In this document: positions 34,485 through 45,660 of the stretch, one piece after another
Layout: every line of letters starts with the position of its first letter
Position numbering within the stretch: position 1 is the stretch's first letter
NCBI GenBank assembly: GCA_019054805.1
Contig: JAHQIY010000002.1
Location: 6,386,001-6,450,000, forward strand
From: Brachionus manjavacas
Lineage: Eukaryota > Rotifera > Eurotatoria > Ploima > Brachionidae
Direction of reading: 5' to 3'
Length of the DNA stretch: 64,000 nt
Program-made: the position numbers and the translations under genes
Notes under the pieces: generated by a model
Database searches by the model: none
The model's input: only the letters and a program-made list of their open reading frames with translations
Told to the model about the DNA's origin: nothing

Positions 34485-35110
34485 TGATTTGGTATCCGGG
34501 GATGCATTTCTTACAAAGGCACTGGTAAATGCAACATTTATACAGGACGAATTAATCAGTTTGCCGACATCAATACCTTGGAAAACAATATTTTACCATC
34601 TGTTGAACTCCTATTTGAACCAGACGATCCTTGGATTTTTCAGCAAGATGGTGATTCGGCACATACTGCTCACAAAGTAAGCGACTGGTTCAAAGAACAG
34701 AACATTGAGATTTTGCCATGGTTTACCCGTTCACCAGATCCCAACCCAATCGAAAACTTATGGAAATACATGGCTGCAAAATTGGTAGACACTAAAGTAA
34801 CCTTTATTGAGCATTTAAAAGAGGTTTTACACAAAGAGTGGTATATTTCGACTGAGTACGTACAAAAATTGGTCGAATCAATGCCAAAAAGAGTTTTGGC
34901 TTGTTACAACGCCAAAGGCGGTCATTTAAAATTTTTAATTTTAAAGTATTTATCCATTTTTTCTTTTTGTATTTTTTTTAATGATTTTTTTTTGCATTAT
35001 TTTTGTGGTTTTATGTTTTTGGATTGATGACAAAAACGCCTATTATATGCGTAAAAACAATTATTTTGTTAACTAAAAAAAAATTTTTTTAAATTTTGTA
35101 ATACACTGTA
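34485..35110 (+). mobile_element. Tc1-like DNA transposon, 5'-truncated
   Basis: The right half of a Tc1 transposase followed by a candidate terminal repeat ending ACACTGTA at about 35101-35108. The left end and the first part of the transposase are missing, so it is not autonomous. Confidence 0.75.
34495..35027 (+). pseudogene. Tc1 transposase C-terminal half (DD34E)
   Basis: The plus frame reads GCISYKGTGKCNIYTGRINQ, DINTLENNILPSVELLF, DDPWIFQQDGDSAHTAHKVS and FTRSPDPNPIENLWKYMAAK. The second catalytic Asp (QQD) and the Glu (IENLW) are separated by 34 residues, the Tc1 spacing. The first catalytic Asp region is absent upstream. The final ~30 codons after GGHLKF are AT-driven read-through. 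Confidence 0.8.
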
Positions 35111-35766
35111 TAAATAATTTATTTTTGCAACATGACACCCCTTGTTCTTATTTATGAATTTATCACATATACGACAAGCTTTTCAATCCGGATGTAAAAT
35201 TAACAGCCTTTTTTAACATCGACCACAGTCTCTTGTGATATTTCTGGGAAAGTTTTTTTGCTTGTTCTTAATATTTAAAAGCTAATTGCCAAACAGATGA
35301 TATTTTAATATTATTTAATTTTAAAATATTAGACTCAACATTATTGGAATTAGTCTCAGAGGCCTGATCTGAAACTGATTCATTTTCATCTGTTTTTAAC
35401 TCAGAATTATCTGATGCTTTGGTTTTTCTTGTACTGAGCCAAAAATCAAAAAGTTAAATTTATAATTTTTTTGGCATGAAACTTAGAGTGATGTTCCGCT
35501 TTTAATTTTAAAAAAAATTTACGCTAAATAAAGTTAAAAACACAAATTCTATCAAAACTTTAAAAAACAAAGCTTTACCAGATTTACGTAAAATTAAGCA
35601 AATTTTTAGTATTTTACGTAAATTACTGTAAAAATAAAAATGCCCAAAAAATTTAGGAATCTTGGCGTTTTTTTTTGTTTTTTAATGGTTTCGAAACTTG
35701 ATGTTTTTTTAATTGATTTTTTTATATCGCATTCTCTGGTTCTACTTTGCTGCATCACATGCTAAA

Positions 35767-35841
35767 ATTTATTTATTTATTTAAATTAAAATGTCATCTA
35801 TGGTCTGCTGCTAGAAGAAAGATCACTCTCCTTTCAGCATG
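35767..35841 (+). repeat. LINE C-type 3' terminal sequence, isolated copy
   Basis: Contains CTATGGTCTGCTGC and CACTCTCCTTTCAGCATG, matching the words that end the LINE fragment at 25065-25114. It is preceded by a TTTATTTATTTAAAT tract. Probably the remnant of a very short 5'-truncated insertion. Confidence 0.5.
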
Positions 35842-37139
35842 CTAAAATATGGACCATGTACCAAAGTGAATCTCGCCCATGCTAAAACTTTTTTAATTAA
35901 GAAAGTATAGTCTAAAAGCGTAATCACGGGTTTAGGACGACATCAAACTCTGAAATTCTTGATTTAATGAGACTTGATTTTAAGACAAAAATTAGAAAGA
36001 AGTTTTTTTAATAATGCATTTGGTGTTGGTCTTTGGTAAGTTCTGGTGCGGCATTAATGTTGTAAAATTTAAATACAAAAGAATTTTAATTTAAAAAAAA
36101 AACAATTTTATCGAGATTTTTAAAGTTGATAAAATCAATAATTAAAATCACAGTTTTTATGGTTGTGATTTGAAAAAATCTAAATTATGAATTTACGATA
36201 TTAAACAATTAATTTAAGTACTGGAACATTTTATTTTTTTTGCTGTTTTACTTTTTAAGCATAATCTGAAGGAGGTCAGGCTTGATAAAGTTAACAAATG
36301 AATAAATATAAATATTAAGATTGCTTTTTTTTCAATATTTTTTTACTCGATTTTTTTAATAATACTCAATTTAGTATTATCTGCTATCTCATAGTTAATT
36401 GTCAAAAAATTGCATTATTATTTTATTTATTTTCAAATGAACTAAAAAAATTTTCTATTTACTCCCAGTGGATCAAATAGCATCCACACGTCTACCCAAA
36501 AATAATTTATCATTGCCCTTTAAAAATTAATTTATTTAGTTATCATTTAAAAAAAAGTTTTAATGTTTAAATTCAAAATTTTGTTTACTTTTTAGACAAA
36601 AAAAATTTCACTTGCCTTAAAAAAAATTAAACTTGATTTTATAAAAAATAAATTGATGATAATTTTTCTTATTTCATTTAAATTTAAAAATTCATATAAA
36701 TATTATGTAATTGAAATCTAACGATTTATCTAAAATTGATAAAATAGTCAACGCCTTAAAACGTAATCTTGTGATTTGTTTTCATTTTAATAAAAATAGA
36801 ATGATTTTACGAAAAATGTAAAAAAACTTGAGTAAATTTTATTTATCTAGCCGTACATAAATACTGAAATATTAAAATATTCACCAAATCACGAGATCTA
36901 AATACTTTAATAGACTTCATATGATTTCAAATTTTATGATTTTTTGTTATTTCAAACCATTGATAATTCTCGACTTTTGAAGCTAGCATTGGAAACAAAA
37001 ATTATCTATCACATGTATATCTCACTTTAAATCCCGTCTTTCTGCCATCTCATCCTTCAGTTGGCTATTTATATTAGTACATATTTTAATAGATTTTTAA
37101 AATGTTATTATTATATATTTAAAAAAAAATTAATATACA
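35842..37139. other. Gene-free AT-rich spacer
   Basis: Upstream region of the MFSD12-like gene. It holds AT-rich DNA with no recognisable coding or structural feature. Confidence 0.4.
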
Positions 37140-39048
37140 ATGGATCAATTAAGTTTAGTCAAAAAATTCAGCTATGGCGTTGGACACGTTTTAAACGATC
37201 TGACCGCGTCTATGTGGTTCAGCTATTTGCTTATATATTTACACAGAGTAGTCAATTTTAGCAATTCTTTGTCAGGCTATGTAATGCTTCTTGGTAATTA
37301 GGAAAACTATAAAAATTTTATTCAAAATCTAATCATGTTTAAGGCCAAGTGGCTGATGCAGTATCGACTGTGTTTGTCGGCTTTGAATCCGATCGAACCA
37401 AATCAGGCCTTTGGTAAAGTCGTTGGACAACAAAAAAATTATCTCATTCTTTTTCTTTAAAGTAACTATGGTACAAGAAAATCATGGCATTTATTTGGTA
37501 AATATCAAAAATAAAAAGAGGCTTGAAAAATTTCAACTAATTTTTTGTCATCAAGGGGTAGTTTGTGTGCTAATAAGCTTTCCTTTTATGTTCAACTTGT
37601 GCATTGGCTGTGAGAATAGTGTCGAATGGGCTAGATTTGTCTACTACGCTCCATTCGTCTTTATATTCCAGTTCGGATGGGCAGCTACGCAAATTTCCCA
37701 TTTGGCTCTTATCCCGCAGCTTTCTCACTGCGAGAACGAAAGAGTGTCTTTGAACGCAATAAGGTCATTATCTAAAAACAAATAAAATTTTTTAAAAATG
37801 ATAATTTTAAAAATAGATATGCTTTTACTGTCATTTCGAACTTGTTCACTTATGGTGTAACCTATTTATTTTTTAAACTAAATGACTCATCTGATGATAC
37901 CGAGTTGAACCGAAAGGATGCGCCCAAATTCATGTACATGAGCATTATTGTTTGCACGGTGGGCTTAATTTTTCAAATTATTTTTCATGTTGGCACCGAT
38001 GAACAAAGTAGTTTGACTGAGGAGGAAATTCGCGAAAAAAGCAGTCTATTTTCCAACAGAGCTAAGCTAAATTGGTCCGGATATTTAAAGAGCTACAGAT
38101 TCTATCTGGTAATTGGATTCAGATTAATTTTTTAAATTTTAGTTCAATTTAATCTTGAAAAAGGTGGCTTTGCTTTACATGTCCACAAGGCTGATAGTGA
38201 ACATGACCCAAGTTTACTTTCCGATGTATTTAACCGACTCCCTTGAACTAGACAAAGTGAATTTTAGATTTGAATTTTTTTCTCTATTCATAATTACTTT
38301 TTTAGTCGTCAATCGCCCTAATTCCATTCATAAGCTTTCTAAGTGGGTTTATAGCCACATTTCCTCTAAGAAGATTTAAACAAAATTTTGGAGATTATGT
38401 AATTTTTTTAATAATTTTAATCAAACACTAAAATTAAAATAAAATTAATTAGATATCATATTTAATCGGATCAGTTATAATTTTGATAACATGTATTTTG
38501 TTTTGGAAAAATAGCCTTATTGCTGACCGTAAAACAACGTCAATATTGGCATCAATATTCCTTGGTTTCGGAAACACAATAATACTGTGCACATCTCTGA
38601 CTTTGACTACAGACTTGATCGGGTCTAATACAGGAAGTGGTGCTTTTGTATTTGGAGCCATGTCATTCACAGACAAGCTGTCGAATGGTTTAGCAGTGGC
38701 TATACTCCAACAATTAAGTCCTTGTGAACAGTAATTTTGAAAATATGAATCTTTTTTTTGCATTGATTCAAAAATTCAACTTCTAGTCCGAGTTCAACTT
38801 GTGACTGCGGTAATTACTACCATTTGATAATGAGTGCTCTACCAGCCATATGTACATTGCTTTCACTTCTATCTTTGTCCCTCTTGTACCTAAATCGGCA
38901 GAATCACAATGAAGGTTTTTTATTTAAAAAAATTATTAGTCAAAATATTTTCAAAATGTTTTATTTAGCTAATGCATTGCTAGTAAATGAAGATGATGAA
39001 AATTTAATTACAGACCAAACAAATTACGGCTCTATAACCAATGCATAA
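37140..39048 (+). CDS. MFSD12: MFSD12-like lysosomal/melanosomal major facilitator transporter
   Basis: Twelve-helix MFS protein; MFSD12 is required for cystine/cysteine import into lysosome-related organelles. Ten exons: 37140-37293, 37344-37413, 37463-37497, 37556-37763, 37817-38108, 38164-38256, 38306-38398, 38453-38730, 38787-38914 and 38969-39048, giving 477 codons (476 aa; human about 480). Introns are 49-58 bp. Family landmarks are [109 protein letters not shown] and [18 protein letters not shown]. The last intron (38915-38968) is 54 nt and stop-free, so it could be retained in frame. Confidence 0.92.
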
Positions 39049-42000
39049 GGTTTTATTACATGAAACAATTTAGCATTTTAAATTTTATTTAATCTCATTT
39101 TTACAATAAATTTGTTTTAATATCCATTATCAGTTTAGTTATTAATGATTTTTGTTTGTATTCTTATTTTCGAAGCGATCAGGAAAGTAATTCAAAAAGT
39201 TAATAATTGCTAAAATATGCTCAAATGCAAATTTTTGCCAGATTTATCCATGAATTTTTTGGTATTTGAATCCAAAAATATGAATAGAATAGATCTCAAT
39301 CGATATAAATAATTGATCAAACTTTCGAATCATTAGCATTAGTTCAAGCTTTTACATCACTGAATAAATGCTTCATTTGGGTTAAAAAGAAGATTAATTC
39401 ATCAATAATAAAAAAAATTTTTAAAGAATCTCATACGTAAATAGCTCTATATATGTTTATTTTTCTAAGATTTATTTCTCGTTATATGTATATTGTATTT
39501 AGTAATAAATAATAAATTGTCTATTACTCAAAAGCGGACCAAGAGTAAATTCGCAATTTTGAAAATTGATTCCAAACGCTTAGCAAATATCTTTAGGAAA
39601 AAATTCCCTAATCAAATTCCATTGAAATTTTTCTATCTAATTGGCATTCATACTTTATTAAATGTTATTTATATGTTCAAACTCTCGAAGGCTTGATAAA
39701 GTTTTTATTAGCAATTGAAAAGTACGTGTCAGAAATTATTTATCTAGTTATTCTGATAGCTGACAAAATTTCCAAAAAATACTAGAAAATTCATTGATGC
39801 ATTTTCCACACAGAAAGACACCTCAGAATGATTGACAACCATAAATAATTGTCTTTATTTACTCATCGCATCCATCTAAAGAGCGTGGCTGAATGAGATA
39901 TTAAGTAATTTGATAAAGTTTAAATTAAATTTAATTATGTAATAGAATCTTATGAATAAATTTAAATCGATTAAACTATACTCAAAAATAAAGGGCATAA
40001 TAAAGTATTTTAATTGATGAATAAGTTAAAAAATTGACTATACTATCAATTTAAATAATGAGTTTCTATTTTAGTATAAATCAAATTATTGATGGAAAAA
40101 CTAATTCTCTCAAAGTTATTTAGGATACTTAATTAAAATGTAAATAAAATGTCGATCTATGAGGAAAAACTGTTTATATATTTTGATTTATAATTTTTTT
40201 ATTTTGTTTATTTACAAGTCAAAGATACTTTAGTTTGCCAATTATTTTTGGATAGATTACTTTAAATTTTCAGATAGCGTGAGCATTTTCATAAAGATAA
40301 ATCAAAATACAATGCCAGGCTTTTTTAAAGGAAAAAATTAAATTTTCAAAAGAGATCTTTTAATTGAAAGTGATTATCCGGCAAAATGAAATATGCCGAT
40401 TTAATTAGCAATAGTTTTTTTAATTTACATTAATCGATTAAAACTAGTTTCATGACTAAAATATGATGAATGATGTTACAAGGAATTGAAATAATATTTT
40501 TAAAACAAAAATAAAACATAAATATTTGAGCTATAATTTTTTATTTAAAATTAAAATTTGAATAAAATTAAAAAACAAATAAAGGAAAAATCATGGAAAT
40601 GTATTCCATATTTTATTTTTTAATTAATTTTATTCTGATTAGACCAGTTGGTATTAGTCGTTTTTTTCATATTAAGAATCATTCATGTGACTAACAACCG
40701 AGGGGGTTGTTGATTTTTGTTTGTTTCTTTTTTAAAATATTGATTTGTAATTAAAATTTTTAATTTAATTGAAATTATGAATTTTTTTTGGTTATTGAAG
40801 TCTTAGTTAATTCAACAAGCTAATTTTGTTCAACGTTTTTTTGCCTTATTATCCAAAGTTATTTTCAAGTCCATTTTGAAAACAATCAGATTTTTTTTTA
40901 AATTAAGATTTTACGTGACATTTACTTAAACAAATCTCATTTAAAACTTGTCACTTTCAAGGTATATTTATAGAAAAAAATTTACATTAAAAATGTAAAT
41001 GTTTCATTTCACATAAGTCTCATATTCATCGAGCTTTTTGTTAATTAAGTTGATTAACTTTAGCTAAAAGTAGAATTTTTGCTCATTTCAATGCCTGTTA
41101 TTTAATAGTGTTGTTTTTTTTTTTAATTTTTGTTCAAATTTTATAAATCACATAAAAATCATAAAATTTCTATTAAGTTATAAAGCCTGACCTAAAATAC
41201 TTTATTGCCAAATAACTAATTTAGATTATGAACCAAAATTTCCTCACCTAGAGATTTATTTAAATGCATTTTTTCACTTAATAGGGCTTTTATAAATATT
41301 AAAAGTAGCTTTGAATTAATTCCTTTTCTTACCGAAATAATCGATAAGTTTGTGCGCAATGAGGCTTATTTTTATTTTCAAAAAAAATACTAAAAATTTA
41401 AAATTTAATTTAGTGTAAATAAAGTTAATTTGAAAAATAAGAAAATTGTTTAATCATTTTTAAATGCTCATTAAAACCCTTCAATTCGATAAAGTGGAAT
41501 TTTATCTTGTTACCATTTGAAATTTAAAGATAATTTACGGAAACGATATAGTAATAATAATCTCTTGACTTGTCTCGCAAAAATATACAAGCAAATTTTA
41601 TTTAATATTTATGTTTAATTTTATGTTTTTATGCTAGAAAAGCGGCCAAATTAAAATTTAATTTCTAAGAATTCATTTTTGAAGCTTTCAGGTTTTTTTG
41701 GCATCGAAAAATTTATCTGATCCGATTTCCGAATTATTCCAATTGCAGGTAGCAATGCCGAAGCAGATAAGCTCTGAATTAAGCGCTGATAGCTGAATTA
41801 AAAAACTTTTTATATTTTATTTTTGTTTAAAGAGGCTGCTTTATGCTTTTTAGTCTATGATTGTGCTAAGTATCTTTTTGTATTGAAAGCATATTTTTCT
41901 AGTTTAATAAAGTGGTTCACTATTTAAGAATAAATTTGGAGTTTAAAATTAATCATAAGAAAAATAATTTTTTTCATTATAATTTTTAAATTTTGGCTCG

Positions 42001-42607
42001 TTTGTTTTGATCCTTACTGCTTTCTTCAGCAACTAGGATATTGTGTAATCGGAAGTTTTGCAAGTAAAATTTATCCCATTAGGAGTCATAGCTTTGTGTT
42101 GTGTGGAACAAATCGACAAATTAAGTGACAAAGTATTGAAAAGATCAAACAAGTAATTTGAGAACCTGGAACTAGCAGGAAAGAAATTTTTTCTAGTCAA
42201 TGAATAAGTTCTTAATAAACTGTTTCCTTAGTTGATGAAATTAAATAGAAATTTACAGTAAAAGTTGGAAAAAAAATTTTTTCTTTTTTAAATGCTAGAT
42301 AAAAGCCTAATTTTTTATTGATTTTCTTTCAAGTTCTTTTTATACAGATCAAATTTAATTTCCAAGACAAAAATACTCTATTCTAAAAAAATAGAATGTT
42401 TATCCAACAATCTATTTGTTCTTAATTGGATATTCAATACAATTTATTATTTATTAATGAAAAATAGAAATTGCTTTTTAAATTGCCAAGTTTGATATAC
42501 CCGGGAGTAAAGCTAGTTTAAAATGAAATACCTGTTGAAAAGAAGCTCAATTTTTCCTCAAGCTATTAAATTTTTATTTATTAGTTTTAGAGTTTTGATC
42601 AGTCTAA
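39049..42607. other. Long gene-free AT-rich spacer
   Basis: 3.5 kb with no supported gene. A 67-codon plus-strand ORF at 39493-39696 is Lys/Ile/Phe-rich and not convincing. The right edge should include regulatory DNA of the neuronal calcium sensor gene, but no site stands out. Confidence 0.4.
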
Positions 42608-43294
42608 ATGGGAAACAATAAGACCCGACTTCGTCCGGAGACGCTTACAGAGTTGACTAAGCAAACTGACTTTTCCGAGCAGGAAATTCAAGAGTGGTAC
42701 AAAGGTTTCTTGAAAGATTGTCCGAGCGGATTTTTATCCGTGGAGGAATTCAAAAAAATCTACAATAATTTTTTTCCATATGGAGATGCGTCCAAGTTTG
42801 CCGAGCATGTTTTCAGAACTTTTGATGCAAACCATGACGGAAACATAGACTTTAGAGAATTTTTGTGCGCCTTGAGCATCACGAGCCGTGGCAAACTGGA
42901 AGACAAGCTCAGATGGGCGTTTAATATGTATGATGTAGATGGCAATGGGTTCATTTCCCGAGCAGAAATGCTTGAGATTGTTTCAGTAAATTAAAATGAA
43001 AAATTTTTTTTTATTTTATTTAGGTTGATATTTTCATTTAATAGGCAATTTATAAAATGGTGGGTAGTGTGATGCGCATGGCCGATGATGAGGCTACACC
43101 TGAGAAGAGGACCGATAAAATTTTTCGCAACATGGATAAAAACAATGATGATAATATTTCACTAGAAGGTATTCGGAAAATAGTGTTTTTTTCAACTAAT
43201 TTATTAAAATTAAATTTAAGAATTTATTGAGGGTGCCAAAGGAGACCCTTCTATTGTTCGCCTCTTGCAGTTCGATCCCAGTTCAAATAATTGA
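42608..43294 (+). CDS. Neuronal calcium sensor of the hippocalcin/neurocalcin type
   Basis: Three exons, 42608-42985, 43045-43168 and 43221-43294, give 192 codons (191 aa; hippocalcin 193). MGNNKT fits N-myristoylation at Gly2, the basis of the calcium-myristoyl switch. EF1 is degenerate, with the NCS-family Cys-Pro ([14 protein letters not shown]) that blocks calcium. EF2 ([12 protein letters not shown]) and EF3 ([12 protein letters not shown]) are canonical. EF4 ([12 protein letters not shown]) has Asp in place of the usual loop Gly at position 6, which may weaken binding. The strongest match is [19 protein letters not shown]. The C-terminus [15 protein letters not shown] matches neurocalcin/hippocalcin rather than frequenin or recoverin. 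Confidence 0.94.
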
Positions 43295-44422
43295 TCATTT
43301 TATTTTAATAAATTTATATATCAAAACTTTTGTGTCAGGTTTTTAATTGAATAAGAATTACGCTTCCGTTAGTCAATGCGTTAACTTGCACTTAATTCCT
43401 GGTCACCCAGTAATCAAAATGGTAGATTTTTTTTAAATATTGACTGATATAATTATCATTTTTTTTTATTATTTTTATCTTCTCAATTCACGTATCAAAG
43501 CCTAAAATGCAACTTTTGTAATTTAATTTCAATTAAAAGATTAGTTTTTTTTGTAAATAAAATTTTTCAAACAATTTTTTAATTTTAACTCATTTGAAAA
43601 CAATTTTATTCAATTTGCTTGATCTTTAAATAGAGTTACTATTTAGACATGATATTTGCTCTAAATATTTGATCTCAGTACATAATTACATACAAATGCT
43701 GATTTTTAAAAAAAAAAATTTACGATTTTTTATGAAATTTTATTGCCCAAAGTAGTTTTAAAAAATATATTTTATTGTTTTATGAATTCTCTTATAAAAA
43801 AATGTCTTTCAAAAATAAAAGCTTAATTTATTTTGAATTTTACTTTTTTTAAGTTAACGAAACCAAATATTCAAAAGGTGAATCTGTTTTTTATTTTTTT
43901 GTATATTTATTAACTTGAATGAAATAAAAAGGTAAAATCAACCATTCATAGGAACAAATGATAGTCAAATAATATCGAAATAATGGTTTATGGATACTCT
44001 TTGAGTCAAATGAAGACGATTTATCAATTTTCTAATTTGTGAGTAAATTATTATGAAAAAAAATTTAGAAATTATAACCCAAATACTGAATTTAATATGG
44101 TAAAATTGTTATTTAAATTTTATCCTCAATTTAGATATTATGCTCATTGACATAACAAAATGAAGACTGATTAGAATTTTATAAAATGCATGTTCGCTTA
44201 GAGAACATTTTCAATCAATAATTGCGCAAAATAAAAAAACACTTTTAAAAATATACTCAGAAAATTCATCCTACACAATTGATATCAACTTTTTGAGTAT
44301 CTTTTAATTAAGATGTAAGCTAGATTTAAAGTTGAAAATCTATGAATTTATTGTTTTAAGTTACTTTGAATAATATTGACATCAATTGAGGCTGAAAAAT
44401 GAACCATGGTAAACTGTAACCA
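43295..44422. other. Gene-free AT-rich spacer
   Basis: Spacer downstream of the calcium sensor. No gene, repeat or structural motif is recognised before the inverted-repeat element at 44.4 kb. Confidence 0.4.
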
Positions 44423-45120
44423 CAAAAATAGTAAATTATACCACTAATTTAATAAAACAACCACAGGTTAAATTTTTGAATCATTGATTTAGTCTTTTTC
44501 TACAAATCTAGTTATTTTACCAGTAATTTTCGAATCTTATATCATTATAATTAATTACAGCTGAACTGGTAGTTAGAATATCTATATTCCATTAACTTTT
44601 TTTAATTCTTCTTTCCTTGATTTCTCTGACCATTTCATTTAAGTCTTCAAATAACTCGTGTAGATCGTAAGTGATCGCTTTTCCTCGCATTAAAATTTTA
44701 TACAGAGATTTGAGTTCATCGGACAAAGCTTGATCAACATTGTCTAAGGTTTGATCAATTGGATCCTCTAAAATGTCTTTTGATAAGGTTTGATTCATTT
44801 TTGAAAGATAATATAAATAATTTATTATCTAAGAGCATTATAAATTAATTATAATGATATAAGATTCGAAAATATCAAGAAATGTGAAATTTTTGACACT
44901 CAGTTGAATAAATATAGAAAATGTTTTTTTTTTATTTTGCTTTTTTTTATACTTCTTTTGATACTTTTTTTATTAAATTTATGATTACTGTAATCAAAAT
45001 ATGGTTTAAAATGAAATTTTTTGGTAAAATAACTAGATTAGTGGAAAAAGCCTAAATCAGTGATTGAAAAATTTAATTTGTGGTTGTTTTATTAACTTAG
45101 TTGTATAATTTACTATTTTT
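44423..45120. mobile_element. Long inverted-repeat element enclosing a 68-aa ORF
   Basis: Left arm 44423-44557 pairs with two right-hand blocks. 44525-44557 (TTTTCGAATCTTATATCATT...) pairs with 44843-44873, and 44423-44521 (AAATAGTAAATTATACCACT..., CTAGTTATTTTACC) pairs with 45023-45120. Identity is roughly 85-90% by eye. About 145 bp of unpaired AT-rich DNA at 44875-45022 interrupts the right arm, as if inserted later or deleted from the left. The single ORF lies in the ~285-bp loop. No transposase domain or clear target duplication is visible. Confidence 0.7.
44592..44798 (-). CDS. 68-aa hypothetical protein inside the inverted repeat
   Basis: ATG at 44798, stop at 44592, no intron. The sequence is acidic at first then basic: MNQTLSKDILEDPIDQTLDN, VDQALSDELKSLYKILMRGK, AITYDLHELFEDLNEMVREI, KERRIKKS. 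It has balanced composition, clear amphipathic-helix spacing and no signal peptide or Cys. It fills the loop of the surrounding inverted repeat almost exactly. No family is recognised. The codon choice and protein-like composition argue against a chance ORF in this AT-rich DNA. Confidence 0.5.
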   Translation of the reverse strand: MNQTLSKDILEDPIDQTLDNVDQALSDELKSLYKILMRGKAITYDLHELFEDLNEMVREIKERRIKKS

Positions 45121-45660
45121 ATGGTTTGGTAATATTACCGCCCCTAAAAAAATGCATCGTATTGTTTGTAGCATGATTGACTGGTCTGCAAAAAACAACT
45201 TTATTTTATTATAAAAAATTAATTGATGATGGTTAAATTATTTGTTTTTTGATAGAATAAATTTTTGAAATATAAATAGCCTGATTGTGAAATTTTTCAT
45301 AAAGAAAATGGTCTGATAGTCGAATTTAGATTAAAATAGTCCTTTAAAATTGAATTTTATCAGGTTTTATAATCTTTTGCTCCTTTTTAATTGATTTTTT
45401 AATTCCTAATTCCATAGTTGATTTTTTCTATTATGCTGCACCAAAGAAATTAATGAAAATCAATCATTTCTTAACTGAATTGCGCTTTTAAAAGTAAACT
45501 GATCGTTTATATAAAGAATTTAACTTACCCTTATAGGGTATATGCATTCAAAATATTATGTTTCCAAGGCGATAGCTTTTAAATTAGCTCTTTTGAATTA
45601 ATTACCTGCTAATAAAAAAATAAAGTAATTTGATGATTTTTTGAACCAATTTGAGAAGAA
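45121..45660. other. Spacer upstream of CCDC87
   Basis: AT-rich. It should contain the CCDC87 promoter and its first coding exon with the start codon, which I could not identify with confidence. Confidence 0.4.
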
